The notes beneath the pieces were generated by a model. The model was given only the letters and a program-made list of their open reading frames with translations. It was not told the origin of the DNA and ran no database searches. The translations under genes were made by a program, and so were the position numbers. A stretch of DNA of 64,000 nucleotides. It comes from UBA6814 sp040753075 (GTDB lineage Bacteria > Desulfobacterota > Desulfovibrionia > Desulfovibrionales > Desulfovibrionaceae). Location of the stretch: the NCBI GenBank assembly GCA_040753075.1, contig JBFMHA010000007.1, positions 1 to 64,000 of the forward strand. Direction: 5' to 3'. Shown piece by piece: positions 14,925-24,648 of the stretch; the first letter of the stretch is position 1; every line of letters starts with the position of its first letter.

Positions 14925-15431
14925 ATGGAGGAAACCGGACACACGATGTTCAGCGGGCCGTTCTGGGAGGCGCTCCGGGAGTGGCACACCGAACTGGCGG
15001 ACGACCGCGGGGCGCGGGCGGCCCTGCGCCGCGCGCAGACCCCGACCGAGGTCTTCATCTCGCCCGAGTTCCAGCGCGGCCTGCTGGGCCGCATGGAGGC
15101 GCGGGGGGTGAAGCTGCCCTACAGCCAGCGCGAACGCCTGGCCCTGGCCGCGGGAGTGCTGGCCCACGCCCGCATCTTGCTGGAGGAGGATAGCTTCGGC
15201 CGCTTCTTCGCCGGCCTGGACAAGGGCTCGCGCGAGGCCCGGGACATGCGCTTCCGCAAGCTCCTGGCCGTGGACGACCCCGAGGGCCTGTACCGCGCTT
15301 TGCTCCGGCTGACGCGCTACATGGACCTGAGCATTCCCTTGCAGGGGCTGGTGCGCGGCGCGACCTACTGGAACGACATCACCAAGCGCCGCTGGGCCAA
15401 CGACTACTACACCCTGGACTCCAACCGCTAA
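14925..15431 (+). CDS. cse2: Cascade small subunit Cse2
   Basis: This 168-aa protein forms the Cascade 'belly' dimer. It is helical and basic, with FISPEFQRGLLGRMEARGVK, RFRKLLAVDDPEGLYRALLR and the C-terminal YWNDITKRRWANDYY typical of CasB. Start ATG 14925 has AAGGAG 8 bases upstream. It lies 15 bp after cse1 and 17 bp before cas7. Confidence 0.93.
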   Translation: MEETGHTMFSGPFWEALREWHTELADDRGARAALRRAQTPTEVFISPEFQRGLLGRMEARGVKLPYSQRERLALAAGVLAHARILLEEDSFGRFFAGLDKGSREARDMRFRKLLAVDDPEGLYRALLRLTRYMDLSIPLQGLVRGATYWNDITKRRWANDYYTLDSNR

Positions 15432-15448
15432 CCCGCGAGGACCATACC

Positions 15449-16609
15449 ATGGACAACGGCAAGTTCGTGCAGCTGCACATCCTGACCAGCTATCCCGCCT
15501 CCAACCTGAACCGCGACGACCTGGGCCGGCCCAAGACCGTGGTCATGGGCAACACCCAGCGGCTGCGGGTGTCCTCCCAGAGCCTCAAGCGCGCCTGGCG
15601 CATCTCTGACGTGTTCCGGGAGGCCCTGGGCGGGGCCTTGGGCGCCCGCACCAAGGAACTGGGCGTGGCCGTGTTCTGCGCCCTGACCCAGGGCGCGACC
15701 CTGGCCGAGGCCCTGCAGGACAAGGCCGCTGCGGGTGGGTTGCCCAGGCTCAAAGAGAAGCCGGCCCTGGCCGTGGCCCGGGCCATCGCCGGGGTGTTCG
15801 GCAAGATCAAGCCCGAGGCCGGGAAGAAGGCCAAGGCCAAGAAGGGAGGAGAAGCCGAGGATGCGGAGGCCGGCCGCAAGGCCCTGCTGGAGTCCGCGGA
15901 GATCGAGCAGATGGCCTACCTGAGCCCGGCCGAGATCGCGGCCGCTGCCGCCCTGGTGGAGCAGGGCCGCGCCTCGGGCAAGGAGCCGGCAGATGACGCC
16001 CTGTCCCTCCTGCGCAAGGACGCCCTGGCCGCGGACATGGCCATGTTCGGCCGCATGGTGGCCGCCCGGCCGGAGTTCAACGTGGAGGCCGCGGTGCAGG
16101 TGGCCCACGCCATGACCGTGCACACCGTGGCCGTGGAGGACGACTTCTTCACCGCGGTGGACGACCTGAACAAGGAGGACGTGGGCGCGGGCCACATGGG
16201 CGTGGCCGAGTTCGGCGCGGGCCTTTATTACCTGTACCTGTGCATCGACCGCGACTTGCTGCGGGAGAACCTGGGCGGCGACGCGGACCTGGCGGGCCGC
16301 GCCTTGCGCGCTCTGGCCCGGGCCGCCTGCACCGTGAGCCCTTCGGGCAAGCAGAGCTCCTACGCCTCCCGGTCCGCGGCCTCGTATTGCCTGGCCGAGA
16401 AGGGCGCGGACCAGCCGCGCACCCTGTCCTCCGCTTTCCTGGACGGCCTGGACAGGCCGGGCGGGCTGCTGGCGCGCGCGGTGGAGACCCTGGAGCAGAC
16501 CAAGAAGAACATGGATGCGGCCTACGAGCAGAAGTTCGCGGCCTACGTGTTTCATCCGGCCCGGGGCCAGGGCGGCATCTCCGGGCTCCTGGACTTCGTG
16601 GCGGGCTAG
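15449..16609 (+). CDS. cas7: Cascade backbone Cas7e
   Basis: This 386-aa protein polymerises along the crRNA as the Cascade backbone. It begins FVQLHILTSYPASNLNRDDLGRPKTVVMGNTQRLRVSSQSLKRAWR in pieces typical of Cse4/CasC, with the RRM-fold and the VSSQSLKRAWR segment that contacts crRNA. VEDDFFTAVDD and GAGHMGVAEFGAGLYYLYLCID follow. It is slightly longer than the E. coli protein (363 aa) because of a lysine-rich insert (KKAKAKKGGEAED, about residues 127-145). Confidence 0.95.
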   Translation: MDNGKFVQLHILTSYPASNLNRDDLGRPKTVVMGNTQRLRVSSQSLKRAWRISDVFREALGGALGARTKELGVAVFCALTQGATLAEALQDKAAAGGLPRLKEKPALAVARAIAGVFGKIKPEAGKKAKAKKGGEAEDAEAGRKALLESAEIEQMAYLSPAEIAAAAALVEQGRASGKEPADDALSLLRKDALAADMAMFGRMVAARPEFNVEAAVQVAHAMTVHTVAVEDDFFTAVDDLNKEDVGAGHMGVAEFGAGLYYLYLCIDRDLLRENLGGDADLAGRALRALARAACTVSPSGKQSSYASRSAASYCLAEKGADQPRTLSSAFLDGLDRPGGLLARAVETLEQTKKNMDAAYEQKFAAYVFHPARGQGGISGLLDFVAG

Positions 16610-16612
16610 GCC

Positions 16613-17401
16613 ATGGCCAGCTACCTCACCTTCCAACTCTACGGCCCCCTGCAGTCCTGGGGCGGGGTGGCGGTGGGCGAGGTGCGGCCCACCGCCGCGC
16701 ACCCCAGCCGCTCCGGGGTGTTGGGTCTGGTGGCCGCGGCCCTGGGCCTGCGCCGCTCCGAGGAGGAGCGCCTGGCCGCCTTGGAGGCGGGCTACGAGAT
16801 CATGGTCCGGCAGGACCACCCCGGGTCGTTGCTCCTGGACTACCACACGGTGCAGGCCGCCAGGTCCCGCCGCGGCCGGGTCTACCGCTGCCGCCGCGAC
16901 GAACTGCGCGACCAGGTGGACCCGGTGGACGACCTGGCCACCATCCTCTCCCGCCGGGAGTACCTGGCCGACGCACTGTTCACGGCATGCATGTGGCCGC
17001 GGCCCGGGAATCCTCCGGCCGCTCCCTGGTCCCTGGATGACCTGGCCGCGGCCTTGGCCCGGCCGCGCTTCACCCCGTACCTGGGCCGCAAGGGCTGCCC
17101 GCCGGGTCTGCCCTTCGGCCCGCGGGTGGGCGAGCACCCGGACTGGGAGGCCGCCCTGGCCGCCCATGCCCTGGACCCGCTCGCCAGGAAGCTGTGGGAC
17201 AGGACGCCCGATTCGGTCCGGGTGTTCGGCGACGCGGCCGTGGCCGCCGGGGGAGCGGGGGAGGAGTTCCGGGTGCGCGACGCGGTGGCCCGCCACGGCC
17301 GCCGGCAGTTCGCGCAGCGCATCGAGTACGCCCATGCCGCGGCCCCTGCGGCCGTGCGCCAGGAGGAGCGCCATGATGTACCTGAGCAGGCTGAGGCTTG
17401 A
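16613..17401 (+). CDS. cas5: Cascade subunit Cas5e
   Basis: This 262-aa protein binds the 5' handle of the crRNA. The start MASYLTFQLYGPLQSWGGVA and the next VRPTAAHPSRSGVLGLVAAA are diagnostic for CasD/Cas5e. LGRKGCPPGLPF matches the conserved C-terminal segment. It begins 3 bp after cas7 and overlaps cas6e by 29 bp. The tail beyond about residue 235 is longer than in E. coli and of low complexity. Confidence 0.95.
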   Translation: MASYLTFQLYGPLQSWGGVAVGEVRPTAAHPSRSGVLGLVAAALGLRRSEEERLAALEAGYEIMVRQDHPGSLLLDYHTVQAARSRRGRVYRCRRDELRDQVDPVDDLATILSRREYLADALFTACMWPRPGNPPAAPWSLDDLAAALARPRFTPYLGRKGCPPGLPFGPRVGEHPDWEAALAAHALDPLARKLWDRTPDSVRVFGDAAVAAGGAGEEFRVRDAVARHGRRQFAQRIEYAHAAAPAAVRQEERHDVPEQAEA

Positions 17402-18092
17402 TCCCGCGGCCGTGGTCCGGTCCGGCCTTCGCGAGGCCATGGGGTCTGGGCTGTACGACACCCACAGGCTCCTGTGGCGGCTCTTCGCCGACCGGCCCGA
17501 CCGGGAGCGGGATTTCCTGTACCGGGACATGGGTGGAGGCTTCTTCCTGGCGGTGAGCGCCCGGCTTCCGCAGGACCCGGACGGGGTGTGGGAGATGGCG
17601 ACCAAGGAGTATTCTCCGGTCCTGGCCGTCGGGGACCGGCTGCTGTTCACCCTGCGGGCCAACGCGGTGCGCAAGACGCGCGACGCCGCGGGCCGGCAGG
17701 AGCGGCACAGCGTGGTGGAGGACCTGCACCGCGAGCGCGCGGCCGAGTTGGCGGCCTCGGCTGGGGCTACGGCGGGGGGGGAGCGCGCGGGCCACGCCGG
17801 CCGCCGCCGGCCGCCGTCCCGGGAAGCCCTGGCCCTGGAGGCGGGCGGCCGCTGGCTGGCGGCGCGGGCCGCGGACCTGGGCCTGGCCGTGGAGCAGGAA
17901 TCGCTGCTGGTGGAGTCCTATGCCCGGCATTCCTTTCGCCACCGCGCAGGCGGTAAGGCGGCCCTGGCCGTACTGGATCTGCGGGGCTTCGCCCGGGTCA
18001 CGGACCCGGCCAAGGCCCTGGCCGCCCTGTACCGCGGGGTTGGGCCGGCCAAGGCCTTCGGCTGCGGCCTGCTCCTGGTGCGGCGGGCATGA
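17373..18092 (+). CDS. cas6e: crRNA endoribonuclease Cas6e
   Basis: This 239-aa protein cuts the CRISPR transcript at the repeat stem. It starts MMYLSRLRLDP at 17373 with AGGAGG upstream, overlapping cas5 in another frame; the long upstream frame is a shadow. YDTHRLLWRLFADRPDRERDFLYRD is the family signature with the catalytic histidine region. VGPAKAFGCGLLLVRR is the C-terminal glycine-rich RNA-binding loop. An Ala/Gly/Arg-rich insert (about residues 125-150) makes it longer than the usual 200 aa. It would also process the mini-CRISPR transcript. Confidence 0.93.
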   Translation: MMYLSRLRLDPAAVVRSGLREAMGSGLYDTHRLLWRLFADRPDRERDFLYRDMGGGFFLAVSARLPQDPDGVWEMATKEYSPVLAVGDRLLFTLRANAVRKTRDAAGRQERHSVVEDLHRERAAELAASAGATAGGERAGHAGRRRPPSREALALEAGGRWLAARAADLGLAVEQESLLVESYARHSFRHRAGGKAALAVLDLRGFARVTDPAKALAALYRGVGPAKAFGCGLLLVRRA

Positions 18093-18198
18093 GGCCCGTT
18101 CCTTCGCCTGCCCGGCCGGGGCGAGTCCGGCCGGGCAGGCAAACCGCGCGCACCCTCTCCGGCCCCTCCGGCGTGGGTGCAGGCAAAGGAGGTGCCCC

Positions 18199-19110
18199 AT
18201 GCTCCCCCGTCTCTCTCCCCTGGCGGTGAAGGAGCGGCTGTCCCTGCTGTTTCTGGAGCGGGGGCAGCTGGACGTGCAGGACGGGGCGTTCGTGCTGGTG
18301 GACAAGGACGGGGTGCGGGTGCACGTGCCCGTGGGCGGGGTGGCCTGCCTGATGCTTGAGCCCGGCGCCCGCGTGTCCCACGCGGCCGTGGTGCTGGCGG
18401 CCCGGGCCGGGACCCTGCTGGTCTGGGTGGGCGAGGCCGGGGTGCGGCTGTACTCCGTGGGCCAGCCCGGCGGCGCGCGCTCGGACAAGCTGCTGTACCA
18501 GGCGGCCCTGGCCCTGGACGATGCGGCCCGGCTCAAGGTGGTGCGCCGCATGTACGCCCTGCGCTTCAACGAGGAGCCGCCCGCCAACCGCAGCGTGGAC
18601 CAGTTGCGCGGCGTCGAGGGCGCGCGGGTGCGGGCCATGTACGGCCTGCTGGCCAAGCAGTACCGGGTGAAGTGGTCGGGACGGCGCTACGATCCCGAGG
18701 ATTGGGGCAGCGGGGACGTGGTGAACCGCTGCCTGTCCTCGGCCACGGCCTGCCTCTACGGGGTGTGCGAGGCCGGGATTTTGGCCGCTGGCTATGCCCC
18801 GGCCATCGGGTTCCTGCACACCGGCAAGCCGCGGTCCTTCGTGTTCGACGTGGCCGACCTGTTCAAGTTCGACACCGTGGTTCCCGCGGCCTTCGCCATC
18901 GCGGCGAGGAACCCCTCGGACCCGGAGGGCGAGGTGCGCCGGGCCTGCCGGGACGCGTTCCGCAAGACCAGGGTGCTGGAGCGGATCATCCCGACCATCG
19001 AGGAGGTGCTGGCCGCGGGCGGGCTCACTCCGCCCCGGGCCGCGCCCGAGGCCGTGGGCCCGGCGTTCGAGGACCCGGAGGGCATGGGCGATGCTGGTCA
19101 TCGTGGTTGA
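18199..19110 (+). CDS. cas1: CRISPR integrase Cas1
   Basis: This 303-aa protein integrates new spacers with Cas2. Metal ligands are visible: E140 (LRGVEGARV), H207 (FLHTGKP) and D220 (FDVADLFKFD), with D217 nearby. The ATG at 18199 has AAAGGAGG 6 bases upstream. About 105 bp of non-coding GC-rich DNA separates it from cas6e. Its end overlaps cas2 by 20 bp. Length equals the E. coli protein (305 aa). Confidence 0.96.
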   Translation: MLPRLSPLAVKERLSLLFLERGQLDVQDGAFVLVDKDGVRVHVPVGGVACLMLEPGARVSHAAVVLAARAGTLLVWVGEAGVRLYSVGQPGGARSDKLLYQAALALDDAARLKVVRRMYALRFNEEPPANRSVDQLRGVEGARVRAMYGLLAKQYRVKWSGRRYDPEDWGSGDVVNRCLSSATACLYGVCEAGILAAGYAPAIGFLHTGKPRSFVFDVADLFKFDTVVPAAFAIAARNPSDPEGEVRRACRDAFRKTRVLERIIPTIEEVLAAGGLTPPRAAPEAVGPAFEDPEGMGDAGHRG

Positions 19111-19393
19111 GAACGCGCCGCCGCGGCTGCGCGGCCGGCTGGCGGTGTGGCTCCTGGAGGTCCGGGCCGGGGTGTACCTGGGCGACTACTCGGTCAAGGT
19201 GCGGGACATGATCTGGCGGCACGTGCTGGCCGGATTGGAGGACGGCAACGCGGTGATGGCCTGGACCGCTCGCACCGAGAGCGGGTTCGAGTTCACCACC
19301 GCGGGCGCGAACCGGCGGATGCCGCGGGACATGGACGGGGTGCAGCTGGTGTCGTTCCTTCCGCCCCCCGCGCCGGATCCCGCGTCCGACTAG
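19091..19393 (+). CDS. cas2: Cas2, type I-E
   Basis: This 100-aa protein is the structural partner of Cas1. It starts MLVIVVENAPPRLRGRLAVW, the I-E (CasF) signature, and continues EVRAGVYLGDYSVKVRDMIW and TARTESGFEF. It lies inside the long CRISPR operon and is followed by the leader and array. Confidence 0.95.
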   Translation: MLVIVVENAPPRLRGRLAVWLLEVRAGVYLGDYSVKVRDMIWRHVLAGLEDGNAVMAWTARTESGFEFTTAGANRRMPRDMDGVQLVSFLPPPAPDPASD

Positions 19394-19506
19394 GCGAAAC
19401 GGCCGCCACCCCGCAAGCCGCGTCCCGTGCGGGCTGCGAGTCGCCCGGGCTCGGTGGGTCTTTGACAGCCAAATAGCGATAATGATATCAACGCATTCCC
19501 GGAAGA
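19394..19506 (+). promoter_or_regulatory. CRISPR leader with promoter and IHF-like site
   Basis: The 113-bp AT-shifting region before the first repeat holds TTGACA (19462-19467), an 18-bp spacer and TATCAA (19486-19491). The sequence TATCAACGCATTC (19486-19498) agrees with the IHF consensus WATCAANNNNTTR at 12 of 13 positions and ends 8 bp before the first repeat. In E. coli type I-E an IHF site near the leader-repeat junction bends DNA so that Cas1-Cas2 inserts new spacers there. This supports an active, cas2-proximal leader. Confidence 0.75.
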
Positions 19507-22500
19507 GTGTTCCCCGCGCCCGCGGGGATGAACCAGGTGGATGGTCATATTGTAGTCACCCTGACACGTGTTCCCCGCGCCCGCGGGGATGAACCGCTCA
19601 CGGCGATGCGCTTCCGAATCACGTCGCAGTGTTCCCCGCGCCCGCGGGGATGAACCGGCCAACTACGCCGAGGCGATTGAGCTTTTCTTGTGTTCCCCGC
19701 GCCCGCGGGGATGAACCGCCTGTGGAGGACTGACTCATGACCGCCACCGAGTGTTCCCCGCGCCCGCGGGGATGAACCGTAGGAGGCTCACCATGTCCAT
19801 GCAGGAACATCGTGTTCCCCGCGCCCGCGGGGATGAACCGGCCCTGCATGTCCTCGTTTGCGATAGCCGGGGGTGTTCCCCGCGCCCGCGGGGATGAACC
19901 GGCCTGCCGCAGGCCGAAGCGGTTCTTCTCCAAGTGTTCCCCGCGCCCGCGGGGATGAACCGATGTCCCACCGGCCGTCCTTGTACGCGGTGCGGTGTTC
20001 CCCGCGCCCGCGGGGATGAACCGGCCCTGTAAACGCTGCGCCTGCTCAACTTGGCGTGTTCCCCGCGCCCGCGGGGATGAACCGTTTAGTACCCCCTTGA
20101 CTGCTACTTGTTGTATGTGTTCCCCGCGCCCGCGGGGATGAACCGAGCAAATCCCCCAGGAACGTCGCGGTCCACATGTGTTCCCCGCGCCCGCGGGGAT
20201 GAACCGTAGACCGTAGCCTCCTTTGCACTGCCGATGTTGTGTTCCCCGCGCCCGCGGGGATGAACCGGAAACCAAGGCGGCGCGGGCCGCCTAGCATCCG
20301 TGTTCCCCGCGCCCGCGGGGATGAACCGCCCCCGCGAGGGGGGCCTTGGTGGGGAGGTGGGTGTTCCCCGCGCCCGCGGGGATGAACCGTTGTCCACCAC
20401 CGGCACGGCCGCCAGCGCGAGGTGTTCCCCGCGCCCGCGGGGATGAACCGAACTAGGCTTTATCCGCCCTACTCGGGCACCCGTGTTCCCCGCGCCCGCG
20501 GGGATGAACCGGACGTGAGATCTGGCCGTGCGCCACACCCACGGTGTTCCCCGCGCCCGCGGGGATGAACCGCCGCTGCCTTTCTACCGGCTTGGATATT
20601 GGCCGTGTTCCCCGCGCCCGCGGGGATGAACCGTTCGGGGCCTCGTCCACCGTAATCTCGGTGTAGTGTTCCCCGCGCCCGCGGGGATGAACCGTCCACG
20701 GTCTGCTGACCCGCACGAATCAGCCCGTGTTCCCCGCGCCCGCGGGGATGAACCGGACGGTTGCGTGTCTTGGCTGGAGTAAAATGGGTGTTCCCCGCGC
20801 CCGCGGGGATGAACCGGCGGGCGCTCAGGGTCTCGTGCGGGTCGCCGGCGTGTTCCCCGCGCCCGCGGGGATGAACCGGGACGCCGTGCGCTTTCGCAAC
20901 AAGACCGCGTGTGTTCCCCGCGCCCGCGGGGATGAACCGATCATATTGGCCGATTATCCGCTGCAGGCGGTGTGTTCCCCGCGCCCGCGGGGATGAACCG
21001 GCCCGACGCGAGGCGGACGAGCGCCTGGATGAGTGTTCCCCGCGCCCGCGGGGATGAACCGAGAGGCGAACCGCTCCAGGTCGTACTCGGCCAGTGTTCC
21101 CCGCGCCCGCGGGGATGAACCGAGTCCATGCCTGATAAGGGCGGGGAGTGGGAAGTGTTCCCCGCGCCCGCGGGGATGAACCGGACGAGCGCGACAAGTT
21201 CCGGGGCGCGGCCCGGTGTTCCCCGCGCCCGCGGGGATGAACCGACAACAACCTTGTCCTCTACCGGCCAGATGTTGTGTTCCCCGCGCCCGCGGGGATG
21301 AACCGTACAGCGTGGACAACGAGGCCCGGCGCGACCTGTGTTCCCCGCGCCCGCGGGGATGAACCCCTCGCCCGCGATGTCCCCCAGGGCCGCAGCCAGT
21401 GTTCCCCGCGCCCGCGGGGATGAACCGACCTGGGGCGTGCCCTGGACCGCCCGCGAGTTGTGTTCCCCGCGCCCGCGGGGATGAACCGGCCACCGACGAA
21501 CCCGGAGTCCGCTACCGCGAGTGTTCCCCGCGCCCGCGGGGATGAACCGGCCATAAACATGAACGTGGCCATCCTGTACGCGTGTTCCCCGCGCCCGCGG
21601 GGATGAACCGCTGACGGGAACCAGTAGCTTAGTATCCCTCGCGTGTTCCCCGCGCCCGCGGGGATGAACCGCTCCGGGCCTATTTGGACGTGCTCCTCTC
21701 GAAGTGTTCCCCGCGCCCGCGGGGATGAACCGGAGCGGGGCGGGCCCGAGGGCCTGGCCTGGCCGTGTTCCCCGCGCCCGCGGGGATGAACCGACAGCAG
21801 AGCCGTCAAGACAGCAGAGTCGTCAGTGTTCCCCGCGCCCGCGGGGATGAACCGATGGAGGGTGCGACAGTTGCAAAGCGTGTGGAGTGTTCCCCGCGCC
21901 CGCGGGGATGAACCGGGGCGCCCATACTGGCGAGGCTACGGCCGAATGTGTTCCCCGCGCCCGCGGGGATGAACCGTTGGAACTCAGCCTTGCGCGTCTG
22001 GGTTGGTGGTGTTCCCCGCGCCCGCGGGGATGAACCGTCCCAGCTGTAACCGTCCCATTCGCAAGCGCCGTGTTCCCCGCGCCCGCGGGGATGAACCGCC
22101 AGCCTCCCCTGCACCACCTTCTGCCGTGGCGTGTTCCCCGCGCCCGCGGGGATGAACCGCACATCGTGCCGGTGGAGGAGGGCAACCACGAGTGTTCCCC
22201 GCGCCCGCGGGGATGAACCGATTCACCCGCTCCCTTCCCTCTCTTCTCCGCCGTGTTCCCCGCGCCCGCGGGGATGAACCGAGGCCCAGGTACTCCTCGT
22301 CCCCCGCCAGCCAGTGTTCCCCGCGCCCGCGGGGATGAACCGCACCATGTCCGTGAGGCCGTAGGCCACATCCTGTGTTCCCCGCGCCCGCGGGGATGAA
22401 CCGTTCCCCAGCCTGGCCGCCTCCTACGGCTGGACGTGTTCCCCGCGCCCGCGGGGATGAACCGGAGGCATGTTCGAATGAGCAGAAGGAGCAAGTGTGT

Positions 22501-23257
22501 TCCCCGCGCCCGCGGGGATGAACCGGAAGGGGAGGACGGCAAAGGGCCGGTGACCAAGTGTTCCCCGCGCCCGCGGGGATGAACCGTCCATCCTGCGGGA
22601 CGAGTAGGACCCGACAACGTGTTCCCCGCGCCCGCGGGGATGAACCGTGCATCATCGACACCCTGGCCGAGCGCGTGGGGTGTTTCCCGCGCCCGCGGGG
22701 ATGAACCGGACGCGCTGTGTGAGTTCCTGAATGTGCGTGCGTGTTCCCCGCGCCCGCGGGGATGAACCGAGGTTGCCGTGAGCGTGTTCGAGCGGGTTAA
22801 GGTGTTCCCCGCGCCCGCGGGGATGAACCGCCTTACGTCCACGACATCACAGGATACGTGGCGTGTTCCCCGCGCCGGCGGGGATGAACCGTACGATTAC
22901 GAGAGAGCCATCCTTGACCGCGAGTGTTCCCCGCGCCCGCGGGGATGAACCGTCCGAACGGACTGCCCACCTGTTCAAGAGCGGGTGTTCCCCGCGCCGG
23001 CGGGGATGAACCGCGTCCCGAGCGGATGCGGGAATACTTTGCCAGGTGTTCCCCGCGCCCGCGGGGATGAACCGTCCACGGGCATCTCGGCCGCGCGGTC
23101 CCGGTCGTGTTCCCCGCGCCCGCGGGGATGAACCGTACCCGGTGCGGGTGGCCGCGGTGGAAAAGGTGTGTTCCCCGCGCCCGCGGGGATGAACCGGACA
23201 GCTTGTCGGCGCCAGAGACGAAGTCGGTGTGTTCCCCGCGCCCGCGGGGATGAACCC
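19507..23257 (+). CRISPR. Type I-E CRISPR array, 62 repeats and 61 spacers
   Basis: The 29-bp repeat starts GTGTTCCCCGCGCCCG and ends CGGGGATGAACCG, forming a CCCCGCG/CGCGGGG-type stem; it resembles the E. coli repeat. The period is 61 bp throughout (spacers 32 nt) except one 33-nt spacer at 20817-20849. The last base of the repeat varies (A in the first unit, C in the last and at 21365). Variant repeats cluster at the far end: GTGTTTCCC at 22680, and CGCCGGCG at 22863 and 22985. Decay at that end places the leader on the cas2 side. Translated frames across the array are artefacts. Confidence 0.98.
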
Positions 23258-23362
23258 GCCGTGAGTACCAGAAGGGCCACTCTTGAGGAAACGGAGTATT
23301 ACGAAACTAGACTTAAGTAAGGGGATTATCAAATATCAGGAACCGCCAGAAAACAAAGAGCC

Positions 23363-23418
23363 TTGAACTCATAATCAGTTGGTTCAAGGTTCAAGTCCTT
23401 GGTGGCCCACCAGAAAAA
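23363..23418 (+). other. Attachment site: tRNA 3' fragment, right copy
   Basis: This copy matches 9764-9819 at 54 of 56 positions. The two differences are in the anticodon loop (CTCATAA instead of CTCTTAA) and the 3' anticodon stem (TCAG instead of TCCG). The T-arm, acceptor strand and CCA are identical. As in the left copy, no tRNA 5' half is present. Together the two copies bracket the whole CRISPR-Cas locus. Confidence 0.85.
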
Positions 23419-23422
23419 ACAA

Positions 23423-23449
23423 GGGGTCGGACAGATGTCCGGCCCCTTT
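23423..23449. terminator. Bidirectional terminator
   Basis: GGGGTCGGA (23423-23431) pairs with TCCGGCCCC (23438-23446) around a 6-nt loop. On the plus strand TTT follows. On the minus strand TTGTTTTTT follows, so it can end the diguanylate cyclase transcript as well as the old tRNA transcript. Confidence 0.75.
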
Positions 23450-23469
23450 AATAATCTTTGCAGGCTTGC

Positions 23470-24387
23470 TCAGAGTTCAGCGTCCACATGCACGCAGTTG
23501 CGGCCTGCCTCCTTGCTCCGGTAGACCTGCCGGTCGGCGCGGTCCACCACGTCCGGGGCGCTTTCCCCGGGCCGGGACACCGCGCCGCCGAAGGACGCCG
23601 TGGCCGTGATCCGCTCCTCCCCGTGGTCCAGCCAACTGTTCTCCACCAGCATGCGCAGGCGTTCGCCCATGCCAAGGAGCGCCTCCGCAGTGGTGTTGGG
23701 AACCAGAAGCACGAACTCCTCGCCGCCCCAGCGGCAGGCCACGTCGAGCCCGCGCAGGCCGTGCGCCAGGGTCTGGGCCACCATGCGCAGCACCTGGTCG
23801 CCCACGTGGTGGCCCCAAGCGTCGTTCACCTTCTTGAAATGGTCGATGTCCACGAAGAGCACGCCGAAGGGCACGCCGTGCTCGACCAGGGAGGTCTCCA
23901 GCCCGGCCAGGGTGATGTCGGCATAGCGCCGGTTGCCGATGCCCGTGAGCTGGTCGGCGAGCACTTCCCGGCGAAGGGCCTCGATCTCCTGGAGGATGTT
24001 GATTGCCTTGGAGTTGCTGGAGAAGACCTCGACCGCGCCGATGATGGTCCCGTCCTCGCCGCGCATGGGTGAGGCGCGCACCGACACCGGGACGCGGTGT
24101 CCGAGCTTGTGGTGCATGAAGACTTCGGCCTCGCGCACCTTGCCGTCGTTCATGGCGCCGGCAAGAGGGCATCCCTGGAGGCAGAGCTCCCGGCCGTCGG
24201 CGTCCACGTGGCGCAGGATGTTGTCCGCGCAGCGCTTGCCCGCCACCTCCTGGGCCGAATAGCCGCTGATGCGCTCGGCGGCCTTGTTCCAGTAGGTCAC
24301 CCGCCGGTCGAGGTCCACGAAATAGACTCCGTCCGCCATGGAGTCCAGCAGCTTCCGGTAGAAGTGCATGTCCATGGAGTCGTCCAT
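23470..24387 (-). CDS. PAS-GGDEF diguanylate cyclase
   Basis: This 305-aa cytoplasmic protein makes cyclic di-GMP from two GTP. A PAS domain (about residues 8-125; SMADGVYFVDLDRRVTYWN) with an unusual cysteine pair (CLQGC, 69-73) senses an unknown signal. The GGDEF domain has the linker DQLTGIGNRR and active site GGEEF (221-225), with an inhibitory RxxD site (R212-D215) five residues before it, so product inhibition is likely. It stands alone next to the right attachment site and is probably the first chromosomal gene after the island. Confidence 0.93.
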   Translation of the reverse strand: MDDSMDMHFYRKLLDSMADGVYFVDLDRRVTYWNKAAERISGYSAQEVAGKRCADNILRHVDADGRELCLQGCPLAGAMNDGKVREAEVFMHHKLGHRVPVSVRASPMRGEDGTIIGAVEVFSSNSKAINILQEIEALRREVLADQLTGIGNRRYADITLAGLETSLVEHGVPFGVLFVDIDHFKKVNDAWGHHVGDQVLRMVAQTLAHGLRGLDVACRWGGEEFVLLVPNTTAEALLGMGERLRMLVENSWLDHGEERITATASFGGAVSRPGESAPDVVDRADRQVYRSKEAGRNCVHVDAEL

Positions 24388-24648
24388 GATGGAAAACCTC
24401 CTCCAGGCAGGCCCGAGAACTCTCGCCTTCCCTCAGCGCAGCCGCCGGATGCCCGATTCCGTCCCGCTTCGCCGGAGTTCGGCCTGGGGCTGGAAACACC
24501 AGGCCGGGTGATGGTCCTACCGTAATGAATAACTCAACCTGCTCGCATGCCGCAAGTCGGCTTCGGATTGTCCGGCATCACGCGTGGCTCTGCTGCGGCC
24601 GGAGTTCTGCGGAGGAGTGTCCTGGATGGGGCGGAGCGCCAAGCCGAC

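Noticed and set aside
19390..23332. Many minus-strand ORFs over the array with GSSPRARGT/RFIPAGAGNT repeats
   Set aside because: These are translations of the CRISPR repeat, a well-known artefact; the 61-bp period cycles the frame.
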